DNA of 28,062 bases, from the NCBI GenBank assembly GCA_034659075.1, contig JAYEGM010000212.1, forward strand, positions 1 to 28,062. Reading direction: 5' to 3'. The first letter of the stretch is position 1; each line of letters starts with the position of its first letter. A program made the position numbers and the translations under genes. Origin of the DNA: BMS3Bbin11 sp034659075 (GTDB lineage Bacteria > Pseudomonadota > Gammaproteobacteria > BMS3Bbin11). Positions 1 through 7,742 of the stretch are shown piece by piece. Below the pieces are notes generated by a model. The model did not search any database. It had not been told where the DNA came from and saw only the letters and a program-made list of their open reading frames with translations.

Positions 1-91
1 CATCGAAGAAGCACTGCAGGCCGCACTGCGCGACCTGGCCTCAAAAGTAGCAGACAAGCCAGCTGGGATGATGGATCTAGAAAAAATATAG
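1..91 (+). CDS. 3' end of an unidentified protein gene (partial)
   Basis: An open frame runs in from the left edge and ends with TAG at 89-91. It encodes about 29 residues, with an amphipathic helical start rich in Glu, Ala and Leu and the C-terminal end GMMDLEKI. The gene begins outside the window. I do not recognise the tail and assign no function. It converges on tsaC, and the heptamer array at 93-180 begins directly after its stop codon. Confidence 0.5.
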   Translation, partial: IEEALQAALRDLASKVADKPAGMMDLEKI

Positions 92-92
92 T

Positions 93-180
93 GTTTCAAG
101 TTTCAAGTTTCAAGTTTCAGGTTTCAGGTTTCAAGTTTCAAGTTTCAAGACTTAAAACCTGAAACCTGAAACCTGAAACT
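93..180. repeat. Heptamer array, GTTTCAR flavour, with inverted arm
   Basis: Eight contiguous copies of GTTTCAA or GTTTCAG occupy 93-148. After a short spacer come three copies of the inverse unit CCTGAAA at 158-178. A transcript from either strand could form a long hairpin. It lies between the convergent 3' ends of the partial gene and tsaC, where a terminator would be expected, but there is no classical GC-rich stem. Confidence 0.9.
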
Positions 181-196
181 ATTCTTTCTTTATTGT

Positions 197-718
197 TCAG
201 GGTCGTAGATTCTTTCCGGTCAACACATCATAAATCGGAGTGGGTTTCTCCAGCCCGCCCAGCGGGCCTTCAACGATAAGCTCTATTTCCTCTCCAAAAT
301 ATCGTCGTACTCCATTGGCTGACAGGGCAGGCTGGTGTCCCTCAGGATTGGCACTGGTCGACACTATGGGGCCACGGAATGTGCGGCATAACAGGCTGGT
401 AAGTGGGTGGTCACTTACCCGAACAGCTATACCGGAATGATCCCCTCGCAGATAAGGGCTTACATTCTCTGCGGCAGGGACTACCCAGGTGGTTGGCCCT
501 GGCCAGCTGGACTCAGCTTTATCTATGTCGAATTTGTTTATGTCGATGTACGGATAGATTTGTTCTAGCGAAGCGGCAATCAGGATCAGTCCCTTTCGCC
601 AGTGGCGATGTTTGATCTTAAGCAATGACTGGATAGCCATATTGTTGCGCGGGTCACAGCCGAGTCCGTAGCAGGCCTCGGTTGGGTAGGCGATGATGCC
701 GCCGTTATGCAGTATCAT
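197..718 (-). CDS. tsaC: Threonylcarbamoyl-AMP synthase TsaC (Sua5/YrdC family)
   Basis: Predicted to make threonylcarbamoyl-AMP from threonine, bicarbonate and ATP, the first step of the tRNA t6A37 modification, in the cytoplasm. The 173-residue protein has the family's AYPTEA strand (about 10-15), the K-x-R...KGLILIA segment (36-48), WPGP (72-75) and STSAN (120-124). These match the single-domain TsaC type; there is no C-terminal Sua5 domain. From memory of E. coli TsaC, about 14 N-terminal residues are missing before AYPTEA. The in-frame upstream codons encode a plausible helix but contain no ATG, GTG or TTG, so I keep the ATG at 718. The gene starts 26 bp after the purD stop and is probably co-transcribed with it. 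Confidence 0.9.
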   Translation of the reverse strand: MILHNGGIIAYPTEACYGLGCDPRNNMAIQSLLKIKHRHWRKGLILIAASLEQIYPYIDINKFDIDKAESSWPGPTTWVVPAAENVSPYLRGDHSGIAVRVSDHPLTSLLCRTFRGPIVSTSANPEGHQPALSANGVRRYFGEEIELIVEGPLGGLEKPTPIYDVLTGKNLRP

Positions 719-744
719 CGATGCCAGCTTTATTTCATTTCTTT

Positions 745-2031
745 TCAGGATTGAGACTCCCGACTTATGGCGCGGTGGCCGATATCGGTGCGGTAATAGA
801 CATTGTCCCAGTGCACCAGTTTTACCGCTTCATAAGCGCGATGCTGGGCCTCGGTAACAGTGTCACCCAGCGCGGTGACACATAATACCCGTCCGCCGCT
901 GGTAACCTGGTTATCACCCTGTTTGGCTGTGCCGGCATGGAAGATATGCATATCTTCTGTATTTTCCGGCAGCGTGTCGATGACATCGCCCTTGCTGTAA
1001 TTGTCGGGGTAGCCGCCAGCTGCCAGCACCACGCCCAGTGCTTTGCGTTCATCCCATTGTGCGGTGACCTTATCCAGTTTGCCGTCTAACGCCATGTCGC
1101 AGAGCCAGGCCAGGTCAGACTGCAGCCGCATCATGATGGGCTGTGTTTCCGGGTCACCAAAACGACAATTGTACTCGAGTACATTTGGCGTGCCGGCTGC
1201 ATCGATCATGACGCCGGCATAGAGAAAACCGGTATACGGTCTGCCGAGTTCCTTCATGCCCTCGATCGTTGGCAGGATAACTTCGTTCATGATGCGCTGA
1301 TGCATTTCATCCGCCACCACAGGCGCCGGTGAGTAGGCGCCCATGCCGCCTGTATTGGGGCCGGTATCGCCATTGTCGCGTGCCTTGTGATCCTGTGAGG
1401 TGGCCAGCGGCAGCACATGATTGCCATCGACCATGCAGATGAAGCTGGCCTCTTCACCGGTCAGAAATTCTTCAATGACTACACGGTGACCCGCTTCTCC
1501 AAAGGCGTTGCCAGCAAGCATATCCTGAACCGCAGTGATTGCCTGATCTTCCGTTTGTGCCAGAATTACACCTTTGCCGGCGGCCAGACCATCTGCCTTA
1601 ACGACGATCGGCGCCCCCTGCTGGCGGATGTAAGCAATTGCAGGATCTATCTCAGTAAATGACCCGTAGGCTGCAGTAGGGATATTAAAACGGGCAAGAA
1701 AGTCCTTGGTAAAACGTTTTGATCCTTCAAGTTCGGCCGCTTCAGCGCTGGGGCCAAAGCAGCGCAGGCCGGCATCATAAAAGCGATCAACGATGCCTGC
1801 CACCAGCGGTTGCTCGGGGCCAACGACCGTGAGATCAATATTGTGAGTCAGGGCAAACTTGACCAGGGCATCGATGTCATCAGCGGCAATAGAGACATTT
1901 TCCAGACCATCCTCAGCATCCGTGCCGGCATTGCCAGGAGCAACGTAAACCGATTCCGCTACCGGTGTTTGAGATAATTTCCAGGCTAGCGCATGTTCAC
2001 GTCCGCCACCACCGACTACAAGTATATTCAT
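745..2031 (-). CDS. purD: Phosphoribosylamine--glycine ligase (GAR synthetase)
   Basis: ATP-dependent ligase joining glycine to 5-phosphoribosylamine in de novo purine synthesis. The 428 residues equal the usual PurD length. The N-terminal nucleotide-binding loop VGGGGREHAL (6-15), the ATP-grasp segment VVKADGLAAGKGV, the EEFLTGEEAS segment and the metal-binding EYNCRFGDPETQ segment are all present, so the enzyme should be active. purH, often next to purD, is not in this window. The next gene on this strand is tsaC. The upstream 112 bp to the divergent gene at 2144 must hold promoters for both directions. Confidence 0.97.
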   Translation of the reverse strand: MNILVVGGGGREHALAWKLSQTPVAESVYVAPGNAGTDAEDGLENVSIAADDIDALVKFALTHNIDLTVVGPEQPLVAGIVDRFYDAGLRCFGPSAEAAELEGSKRFTKDFLARFNIPTAAYGSFTEIDPAIAYIRQQGAPIVVKADGLAAGKGVILAQTEDQAITAVQDMLAGNAFGEAGHRVVIEEFLTGEEASFICMVDGNHVLPLATSQDHKARDNGDTGPNTGGMGAYSPAPVVADEMHQRIMNEVILPTIEGMKELGRPYTGFLYAGVMIDAAGTPNVLEYNCRFGDPETQPIMMRLQSDLAWLCDMALDGKLDKVTAQWDERKALGVVLAAGGYPDNYSKGDVIDTLPENTEDMHIFHAGTAKQGDNQVTSGGRVLCVTALGDTVTEAQHRAYEAVKLVHWDNVYYRTDIGHRAISRESQS

Positions 2032-2097
2032 TTCAGACCCTGCGTAAATATTTAACTATTTCTCTGTATTTTACGTGAATAGCATAATATCGACAGA

Positions 2098-2103
2098 TAT
2101 AAT
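2098..2103 (+). promoter_or_regulatory. Possible -10 box for the gene at 2144
   Basis: A perfect TATAAT lies 40 bp before the start codon at 2144, in the 112 bp between divergent purD and the Rossmann protein gene. No good -35 box sits at 16-18 bp upstream, so this is only a candidate. Confidence 0.35.
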
Positions 2104-2143
2104 CATTAAAAATTATGGATAAAACTCAGAATAGGGCAATGAC

Positions 2144-2908
2144 ATGAAAAAACCAGTAGTAATCATTGGTATAGGAGAAATAGGCGGCGTATTTGCGCGG
2201 GGGCTGCTGAGATCAGGCTATCCCCTGATACCTGTCAATCGTAGTGATGACATCAATAAAATTGCCAGTGAATACCCTGATCCCGAAGCCGTTCTTCTGG
2301 CCGTGGCGGAAAAGGACCTGCATGCTTCACTAGCAAGCATGCCAAAGACCTGGGGCAGCAGGCTGTGCCTGGTTCAGAATGAGTTATTGCCACGTGACTG
2401 GCAGCAACATGAAATTGAAACACCAACAGTCATCTCCGTCTGGTTTGAGAAAAAACCGGGCATGGATGCAAAGCCGGTGGTTGCCTCCCCTGTATACGGC
2501 GCAAAAGCTGATCTCCTGTGCGAAGCACTTGATGCGATTTCACTCCCGGTAGAGAAGCTATTAACAGCAGAAGATTTGCTGTTTGAACTGGTAAGAAAAA
2601 ACCTTTACATCCTGACCACAAATATTGCCGGTCTGGTTGTCGGTGGCAACGTGACAGAGCTTTGGCGCGACCACCGCACCCTGGCCATTGAGGTCGCGGA
2701 AGATATTCTGAAGCTGCAGGCCTCATTGACAGGCCATGAACTGGATAATAATGGACTGATCGCGGCTATGCTGGCTGCCTTTGATGGTGATCCGGCGCAC
2801 GGCTGTACCGGCAGATCTGCACCAGCTCGTCTGCAGCGGGCTTTGCAGCTGGCGGATGAGGCCGATCTTGAGGTGACAACGTTGCACCGGATACTTGCTG
2901 AGCAGTAA
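2144..2908 (+). CDS. Rossmann-fold NAD(P)-binding protein, ketopantoate-reductase-like
   Basis: 254 residues. The N-terminus has a beta strand and dinucleotide-binding loop, VVIIGIGEIGG (about 5-15), as in 6-phosphogluconate dehydrogenase or ketopantoate reductase-like proteins. A mainly helical C-terminal half (about 140-254) fits the same superfamily. I do not see a clear set of PanE catalytic residues, so the substrate is unknown. It is monocistronic: divergent from purD and followed by a long repeat region. The spacing from GGGCAA to ATG gives only a weak ribosome site. Confidence 0.75.
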   Translation: MKKPVVIIGIGEIGGVFARGLLRSGYPLIPVNRSDDINKIASEYPDPEAVLLAVAEKDLHASLASMPKTWGSRLCLVQNELLPRDWQQHEIETPTVISVWFEKKPGMDAKPVVASPVYGAKADLLCEALDAISLPVEKLLTAEDLLFELVRKNLYILTTNIAGLVVGGNVTELWRDHRTLAIEVAEDILKLQASLTGHELDNNGLIAAMLAAFDGDPAHGCTGRSAPARLQRALQLADEADLEVTTLHRILAEQ

Positions 2909-2959
2909 GGTTTGTTTCTTTTGTTGTGCTGGCGCACGGCTGTAGTTTTCTCGTTTTTT

Positions 2960-3718
2960 GGGTGCGTTCTTTTTTTATTATTTTTCTTGAAATATTCCGT
3001 GTTTTTCGTCCTTCATGGACGAGTGACTTTTCTTTGCTTGCCCAAAGAGAAGTAACCAAAAGAAAGGGCACCCGCATGCATGCCCATAATAAAAATCATT
3101 ATGGGTTCCCTGCGATGCTCGAATGAGCCGGCGGGGCGCGAACTCGGGCTGCGCCCTCAGACAGGCACACCCCGAAACCCCAGCTCATCCTCCGCTTCTC
3201 GGCAAGCCTGAACGGGATAGGTAGATCAAAGACACGGGACTAAAGACTAAGGACAAAAGAAAAGTCAAAACCATTATTCCGGCATTCTTTTAACCGGAAT
3301 CCGTCTATTTAAAGAAACTCTGGCCCCGCCTACGCCGGTATGACAGTTTAAAAAGAAGATTTTGATTCTTCATTTGTCCTTTGTCCCGTATCTTTAATCT
3401 TGTGCTTTTGACCTCCCATCCCCTTTTGGGTTGTCGAGCACTGGAAGTCTGGGCCGGAATAGTGCGGTGCCTGTCTGAGCGAAGCGAGTTCACCGTGCCC
3501 GGTTCAGACTGAAGCGCGCAGAGCAGCCGCAGGCCAACCCTTCGGGGCGGCTTTTCTTTGGTTCTGTTTCTTTTATCCGTATAAAAGAAATGAACTCGCC
3601 CATGAAGGGCGAAATCTTCAGCCGTACTCACGTACACAAAAAAATAGAAACCAACCCACCCCTAAAGGGCGAAAAACACGGATTAATTCAAGAAAAAGAA
3701 TAAAAAAGAATATAACCC
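2960..3718. repeat. Composite nested inverted-repeat element
   Basis: About 760 bp of palindrome-in-palindrome sequence fills the gap between the Rossmann protein gene and the GNAT relic. The outer arms, about 49 bp (2960-3008 and the inverse at 3670-3718), share TTTTTCTTGAA and CCGTGTTTTTCG. Inside them, CCTTCATGGACGAG (3009-3022) is mirrored by CCCATGAAGGGCG near 3599-3611. The next layer is the widespread CTTTGCTTGCCCAAAG and CCAAAAGAAAGG motif, mirrored by CTTTTCTTTGGTT near 3551. Heptamer arms GGACTAA/GGACAAA (3237-3257) face TTTGTCC copies (3373-3386). The centre has an ATTCCGG...CCGGAAT hairpin near 3278-3300. A perfect 8-bp hairpin, CCCATAAT/ATTATGGG, sits at 3083-3105. No credible protein gene lies inside. 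Confidence 0.75.
3237..3386. repeat. Heptamer arms, GGACAAA flavour, inside the composite element
   Basis: The left arm has GGACTAA, AGACTAA and GGACAAA in tandem at 3237-3257. The right arm has two tandem TTTGTCC units at 3373-3386. The arms are inverse of each other and enclose the central ATTCCGG hairpin. Confidence 0.65.
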
Positions 3719-3767
3719 AACCATACGCCAACCCCATAAACAGAACATTTGATATATCATACAGTGC

Positions 3768-4015
3768 ATGGAGTCCCCCAAAAGAACAACACAGCAACCC
3801 TACACCTGCCGCCTGACCAGCTGGCAAAAGGATAAAGGCAAGCTGCAGAGCGTTCGCTATGCTGTATTTGTTGAAGAACAGCAAATTCCTGCTGAACTGG
3901 AATGGGATAAAAAGATAAGGATGCAGTGCAAGTGATTGCGGTGAATGAAAGCGAGCAGCCAGTTGCAATGCATTTGAAGCTGGGTAATAACCCCGCACAG
4001 CAGAAAGGAAACTGA
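3768..4015 (+). pseudogene. Frameshifted, truncated GNAT (ElaA-type) acetyltransferase
   Basis: From ATG 3768 the frame encodes a GNAT N-terminus with VRYAVFVEEQ and ELEWD, the signature of ElaA-like N-acetyltransferases. It hits TGA at 3933-3935. A shift of one base within the A-run at 3909-3913 restores the family pattern: KDKDAVQVIAVNE follows from 3911 and continues to a stop at 4013-4015. The acetyl-CoA-binding motif A and the whole C-terminal half are missing, and the DUF1538 gene begins 18 bp later. It is therefore almost certainly a dead fragment. Its right end marks a deletion or rearrangement junction just before the DUF1538 operon. Confidence 0.7.
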
Positions 4016-4032
4016 TCCGTGATTTATTCCAG

Positions 4033-5625
4033 ATGAATAAAATCCTGCGCACCTTTTTTTCCGCCACGCTCGATAGCCTGCGTGATCTTGCGCCAGTATT
4101 TCTCGTTATTGCTTTTTTTCAGTTACTGATACTGCAGCAGCCAATTGATGGCATATTCAATCTGTTAACCGGGGCCGTACTGGTGGTATTCGGACTGACC
4201 TTCTTTGTTTTTGGCCTGGAAACAGGGCTATTTCCTATTGGTAACAATATGGCCCATGCCTTTGCCAAAAAAGGCAGTGTGCTGGGGCTGCTTAGTTTTG
4301 CTTTTGCACTGGGCCTGGGTACGACTATTGCAGAGCCTGCACTGATCGCGGTCGCTGAAGAGGCCTCTGAAATTGCTGCAGATGCCTGCATTATTGGCAG
4401 TACTGAAGAGGCGATGGAAAATTATGCGCTGGGTTTACGCCTGTCTGTAGCTGTCTCGGTTGGGCTGGCTATCATGCTGGGCGTAATGCGTATCCTGCGC
4501 GGCTGGCCTATCCAGTATCTGATTATGGGTGGTTACATGCTGGTCGTTATCATTACCGCATTTGCACCAGAGACCATTATTGGCATTGCCTATGATTCGG
4601 GTGGTGTAACGACATCAACGATCACCGTGCCACTGGTCGCAGCCCTCGGTGTTGGACTGGCATCATCGATTAAGGGTCGAAACCCGATGCTGGATGGTTT
4701 TGGGCTTATTGCCTTTGCCTCATTACTACCGATTATTTTTGTCCTCCTGTACGGTATTATTGGCGAAGCCGGGTGGTTATGGGATGAGCCGCAGTGTGGA
4801 ACCGAGCGGGTAATAATGGCTAGCCAGGTAATCCAGCAGAATTCAGGCGTGGGTTTGCAGAACGAATTTGTAAAAACTCTGATAGAAACGGCTCGAGACC
4901 TTTTACCAATTATCCTGCTGATTTTATTTTTCCAGATTTTTGTTATTCGTGAGCGTGTTAATCATCCGCAGCGCCTGATTGCCGGTTTCGGGTTTGTGCT
5001 GTTCGGGCTGGCGTTGTTTCTGCTTGGTCTCGAGATGGCATTGTTCCCGATCGGCAAACTGATGGCGGCCCAGCTGACTGCTCCGGCGTTCATCGCTGGC
5101 CCGGAGCGGGCCATCGAATTGCTGGAATGGGCTGATTATTACTGGGTCTATCTGTTTGCCTTTATGATTGGTTTCAGTACAGCAGTCGCAGAGCCGTCCC
5201 TGCTGGCAGTGGCGATCAAGGCCGAGGAAATTTCGGCTGGCGCAATCAATAAGTGGGGCCTACGCATTGCTGTTGCCATCGGTTCAGCGACTGGTATTGC
5301 GCTTGGCACCTTTCGTATCATTAGCGGCTACCCGCTCGAGTATTTCATCATCGCGTGCTACATCATCGTTGTTATCCAGACCTGGTTTGCACCACGTATG
5401 ATCATACCGCTTGCCTATGACTCCGGCGGTGTTACGACTTCAACCGTGACCGTACCACTGGTCGCCGCGCTGGGACTTGGGCTTGCCGATAACATTCCCG
5501 GGCGCAGTGTCCTGATAGATGGATTCGGGCTTATCGCTTTTGCCTGCCTGTTTCCGATCATCAGCGTCATGGCCTATGCCCAGATTTCAGAATTTCGCAG
5601 TAAAAAACATTCCGCAGGAGACTAA
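4033..5625 (+). CDS. Membrane protein with tandem DUF1538 domains, putative transporter
   Basis: 530 residues with about twelve or more hydrophobic segments, so an inner-membrane protein. The two halves (about 1-245 and 280-525) repeat the same motifs in the same order: GLFPIG or ALFPIG, AEPALIAVA or AEPSLLAVA, AYDSGGVTTSTxTVPLVAALG, and DGFGLIAFA. This is the DUF1538 family pattern, duplicated and fused. The conserved polar motifs inside hydrophobic stretches suggest a transport path. The substrate is not known to me. The frame is open upstream to about 3990 but has no alternative start codon, and a GGAAAC purine tract lies about 20 bp before ATG 4033. The PII-like gene starts 2 bp after the stop, so the three genes form an operon. 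Confidence 0.85.
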   Translation: MNKILRTFFSATLDSLRDLAPVFLVIAFFQLLILQQPIDGIFNLLTGAVLVVFGLTFFVFGLETGLFPIGNNMAHAFAKKGSVLGLLSFAFALGLGTTIAEPALIAVAEEASEIAADACIIGSTEEAMENYALGLRLSVAVSVGLAIMLGVMRILRGWPIQYLIMGGYMLVVIITAFAPETIIGIAYDSGGVTTSTITVPLVAALGVGLASSIKGRNPMLDGFGLIAFASLLPIIFVLLYGIIGEAGWLWDEPQCGTERVIMASQVIQQNSGVGLQNEFVKTLIETARDLLPIILLILFFQIFVIRERVNHPQRLIAGFGFVLFGLALFLLGLEMALFPIGKLMAAQLTAPAFIAGPERAIELLEWADYYWVYLFAFMIGFSTAVAEPSLLAVAIKAEEISAGAINKWGLRIAVAIGSATGIALGTFRIISGYPLEYFIIACYIIVVIQTWFAPRMIIPLAYDSGGVTTSTVTVPLVAALGLGLADNIPGRSVLIDGFGLIAFACLFPIISVMAYAQISEFRSKKHSAGD

Positions 5626-5627
5626 TT

Positions 5628-5978
5628 ATGCATTTTAAATTAATCATTACATTTGTAGAGGACAGCAAAACCGATGCCGTTATGGAGGCTGCAAGGGAGG
5701 CCGGAGCGACGGGCGCAACGGTCATCAACAATGCCCGCGGTGAAGGACTGGAAAAAACCAAAACTTTTTTTGGCCTGTCACTGGAGACGCAGCGTGATGT
5801 TCTGCTGTTCCTGGTTGAGGAACATATGAGTAGGGATATAATTGAAAAGATTTCAGATATTGCTGAGTTTGAAAACAACCCTGGATCAGGGATTGCAATT
5901 CAGCTTGATGTTGAAGATGCAGTTGGTGTAACCAAGCAAATAAAGGAATTGAGTGAAGCAGTGGAGGAAAAGTTATGA
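5628..5978 (+). CDS. PII-like signal protein linked to DUF1538
   Basis: 116 residues, close to the GlnB/PII length of about 112, with the alternating beta-alpha-beta pattern of the ferredoxin-like PII fold: KLIITFVED at the N-terminus, GATGATVINNARG before the T-loop region, and GSGIAIQLDVEDAVGV at the C-terminus. The usual uridylylated Tyr motif of GlnB is absent, so it is not classical nitrogen PII. By analogy with PII-like partners of transporters such as SbtB, I infer that it binds a small ligand and gates the membrane protein encoded just upstream. It overlaps the next gene by 4 bp (ATGA), which indicates translational coupling. Confidence 0.8.
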   Translation: MHFKLIITFVEDSKTDAVMEAAREAGATGATVINNARGEGLEKTKTFFGLSLETQRDVLLFLVEEHMSRDIIEKISDIAEFENNPGSGIAIQLDVEDAVGVTKQIKELSEAVEEKL

Positions 5979-6385
5979 CAGAGCAGAAAAAAAGAGTCGT
6001 TGTGCGGGATGTGATGAAACACAAATACGACATTGTCGATGGTATGATGAGCGTGAAAGATACATTAAGAGCGATGAAACACCTGGAAAATAAATCTTTG
6101 ATTGTTGAAAAGCGCGATGAAAATGATGAATACGGTATGGTGCTGATCTCGGATATTGCGCGCCAGGTACTTGCCAGGGACAGGGCCCCGGCCCGAGTCA
6201 ATATTTATGAAGTCATGACGAAACCGGTTGTCACCGTTGGTCCAGAGATGGATATTCGATACGCAGCGCGGCTATTTGATACCTTTGGTCTGTCACGTGC
6301 GCCGGTGGTGGAAAAGGGCAAGGTGGTAGGCATCGTCAGCTTCACCGACATGGTGTTGAAGGGCCTGTGTGAGCTTGAAGATTAA
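5975..6385 (+). CDS. CBS-domain pair protein
   Basis: 136 residues that consist almost wholly of two CBS motifs (about 8-65 and 70-132). The second ends with the typical APVVEKGKVVGIVSFTDM strand-helix. CBS pairs usually bind adenine nucleotides or SAM and act as energy sensors. There is no fused catalytic or membrane domain, so it probably acts on a partner. The 4-bp overlap with the PII-like gene and 2-bp spacing before that make the DUF1538 protein the likely partner. A heptamer hairpin at 6401-6456 follows the stop and may end transcription. Confidence 0.88.
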   Translation: MTEQKKRVVVRDVMKHKYDIVDGMMSVKDTLRAMKHLENKSLIVEKRDENDEYGMVLISDIARQVLARDRAPARVNIYEVMTKPVVTVGPEMDIRYAARLFDTFGLSRAPVVEKGKVVGIVSFTDMVLKGLCELED

Positions 6386-6400
6386 TTAGAGGTTCCTTAA

Positions 6401-6456
6401 GTTTTAGGTTTTATGTATTAGGTTTTACGTAAACCCTAACACCTAATACGTAAATC
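6401..6456. repeat. Heptamer array, GTNTTAN flavour, with inverted arm
   Basis: GTTTTAG, GTTTTAT, GTATTAG and GTTTTAC in tandem (6401-6428) are followed by the inverse units GTAAACC, CTAACAC, CTAATAC and GTAAATC. It fills the gap between the convergent CBS and galT-like genes and touches the galT-like stop codon at 6455-6457. Confidence 0.85.
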
Positions 6457-7534
6457 AATCCTTCTTGAGTTCCACATTCCGCAACTGTTCAGCCGCGTCT
6501 TCCGGACTGATGGTGTTGACGAACAGCCCTGAACCCAGTTCGAAGCCTGTAGGAATGGAGGTTCTCGGTGTGATCTCCAGGTGCCAGTGGTAGCTGGGTA
6601 TGTTTTGTTCAAAGTTGCGGTTATGCGGGATGGAATGCAGAAAGTAGTTGTACTGCACGCCGCCGAGCACGGCATCAAGCCTGGCCATAGTGTGTTTGAG
6701 TACCATGGAAAAATCTTCCATATCCGCATCTGTCGCATCCTTGAAATCAGCCTGGTGTGCCAGGGGCAGGATGTGTATCTCCCATTCATAGCGACTGGCA
6801 AAAGGTTTAATTGCAATAAATTTCTTACCGCGTTCAATGACATACTGGCCGACGTCAATCTGTCGTCTGACTTCGCCGGATTCACGGTCATAGATACGGG
6901 TTTCAAAGGTCAGCGCCTCGTCTATCAATGAGCAGAAAACGCAGTTATGGTGCTTTTCATAATAGTTGTGGGAGTGATCAACTTCCGCCTGCACATTATC
7001 CGGCACTACCGGCAGCGCGATCATCTGTGAATGGGTATGCGGGATACTGGCGCCGGCAGCGGGGCCGAAATTTTTAAAGGCCAGCACATAGCGCAGGCGA
7101 TCATCGCTCTCATACAGCACCTGCATACGATCACGATAGGTTCTGAACAGCAGGGCAATATGGCTGTTAGTCATTTCATGCAGTGCGATACCGTGATTAC
7201 TGTTGTCGATGATTACCTCGTGGCGGCCATAACCATCTATCGTCTGCTGCAATCCAAGATTCAGATCAGACTGTTCACGATCATCACCCAGTACCGGATA
7301 GAGATTTTCTACAATCCGGATGTCCCAGTTCTTTTCATCTGGTATAGCCTGGATGGCAGGGGGTGTCTTGTCCTCATTGCCGCGGCAAAAAGGGCAGGTA
7401 GCAACATGCGGCCGGGAATCTCGTGGTGCCAGCTCTTCGGCCTTTTTCGGCCGGTTGCCGCGCGCTGTGGCGACCAGGACCGATTCACTCGGCACTATTG
7501 GGTTGATGCGAATTTCGCGCAGTTCTGACGACAT
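6455..7534 (-). CDS. galT: Galactose-1-phosphate uridylyltransferase-like nucleotidyltransferase
   Basis: 359 residues, near the GalT length of about 350. The HIT-superfamily active site is HTHSQ (166-170), with His168 as the expected nucleotidyl-accepting residue. Two CxxC pairs, Cys47/Cys50 and Cys198/Cys201, suggest bound zinc. The predicted reaction transfers UMP between UDP-glucose and galactose 1-phosphate. Classical GalT has HPHGQ; the HTHSQ form preceded by GASIP also resembles the plant ADP-glucose phosphorylase branch, so substrate specificity is uncertain. No galK or galE is near. The divergent neighbour is a polysaccharide-type methyltransferase, which suggests sugar-nucleotide supply. 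It converges on the CBS gene. Confidence 0.82.
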   Translation of the reverse strand: MSSELREIRINPIVPSESVLVATARGNRPKKAEELAPRDSRPHVATCPFCRGNEDKTPPAIQAIPDEKNWDIRIVENLYPVLGDDREQSDLNLGLQQTIDGYGRHEVIIDNSNHGIALHEMTNSHIALLFRTYRDRMQVLYESDDRLRYVLAFKNFGPAAGASIPHTHSQMIALPVVPDNVQAEVDHSHNYYEKHHNCVFCSLIDEALTFETRIYDRESGEVRRQIDVGQYVIERGKKFIAIKPFASRYEWEIHILPLAHQADFKDATDADMEDFSMVLKHTMARLDAVLGGVQYNYFLHSIPHNRNFEQNIPSYHWHLEITPRTSIPTGFELGSGLFVNTISPEDAAEQLRNVELKKD

Positions 7535-7612
7535 AGGGGCTCCAAAGTTGGCACTTTATTAAATTATGTTACAGATTTTTACTCTAGCAGTTGATTGACA
7601 AGTATATAACAG

Positions 7613-7697
7613 GTGTTACGTATTACGTTTTATGATTTACGGAAAATCGTAACCTATAACCCGTAAAACGTAAAACGTAAAACGTAAAACGTAAAAC
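7613..7697. repeat. Heptamer array with five perfect GTAAAAC copies
   Basis: GTGTTAC, GTATTAC, GTTTTAT and GATTTAC (7613-7640) are followed by a short loop and then inverse units ending in five perfect tandem GTAAAAC copies (7663-7697). It lies in the 208-bp divergent intergenic region between the galT-like gene and the methyltransferase gene, so here it sits at 5' rather than 3' ends. Confidence 0.92.
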
Positions 7698-7742
7698 ATC
7701 TTTATATGTTATCTTTCGACTGCTTCTGACAGGACAGGATAT

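Noticed and set aside
93..180. Heptamer arrays as CRISPR arrays
   Set aside because: Units are 7-8 bp and contiguous, without unique spacers, and no cas gene is present.
2766..3126. Short frames over the 3' end of the Rossmann gene and the repeat (103 aa minus, 66 aa plus)
   Set aside because: They are translations of repeat DNA and antisense to a real gene, with no ribosome site or family pattern.
3618..4067. 149-codon minus-strand frame
   Set aside because: It lies opposite the GNAT relic and the end of the composite repeat; the GNAT similarity is on plus.
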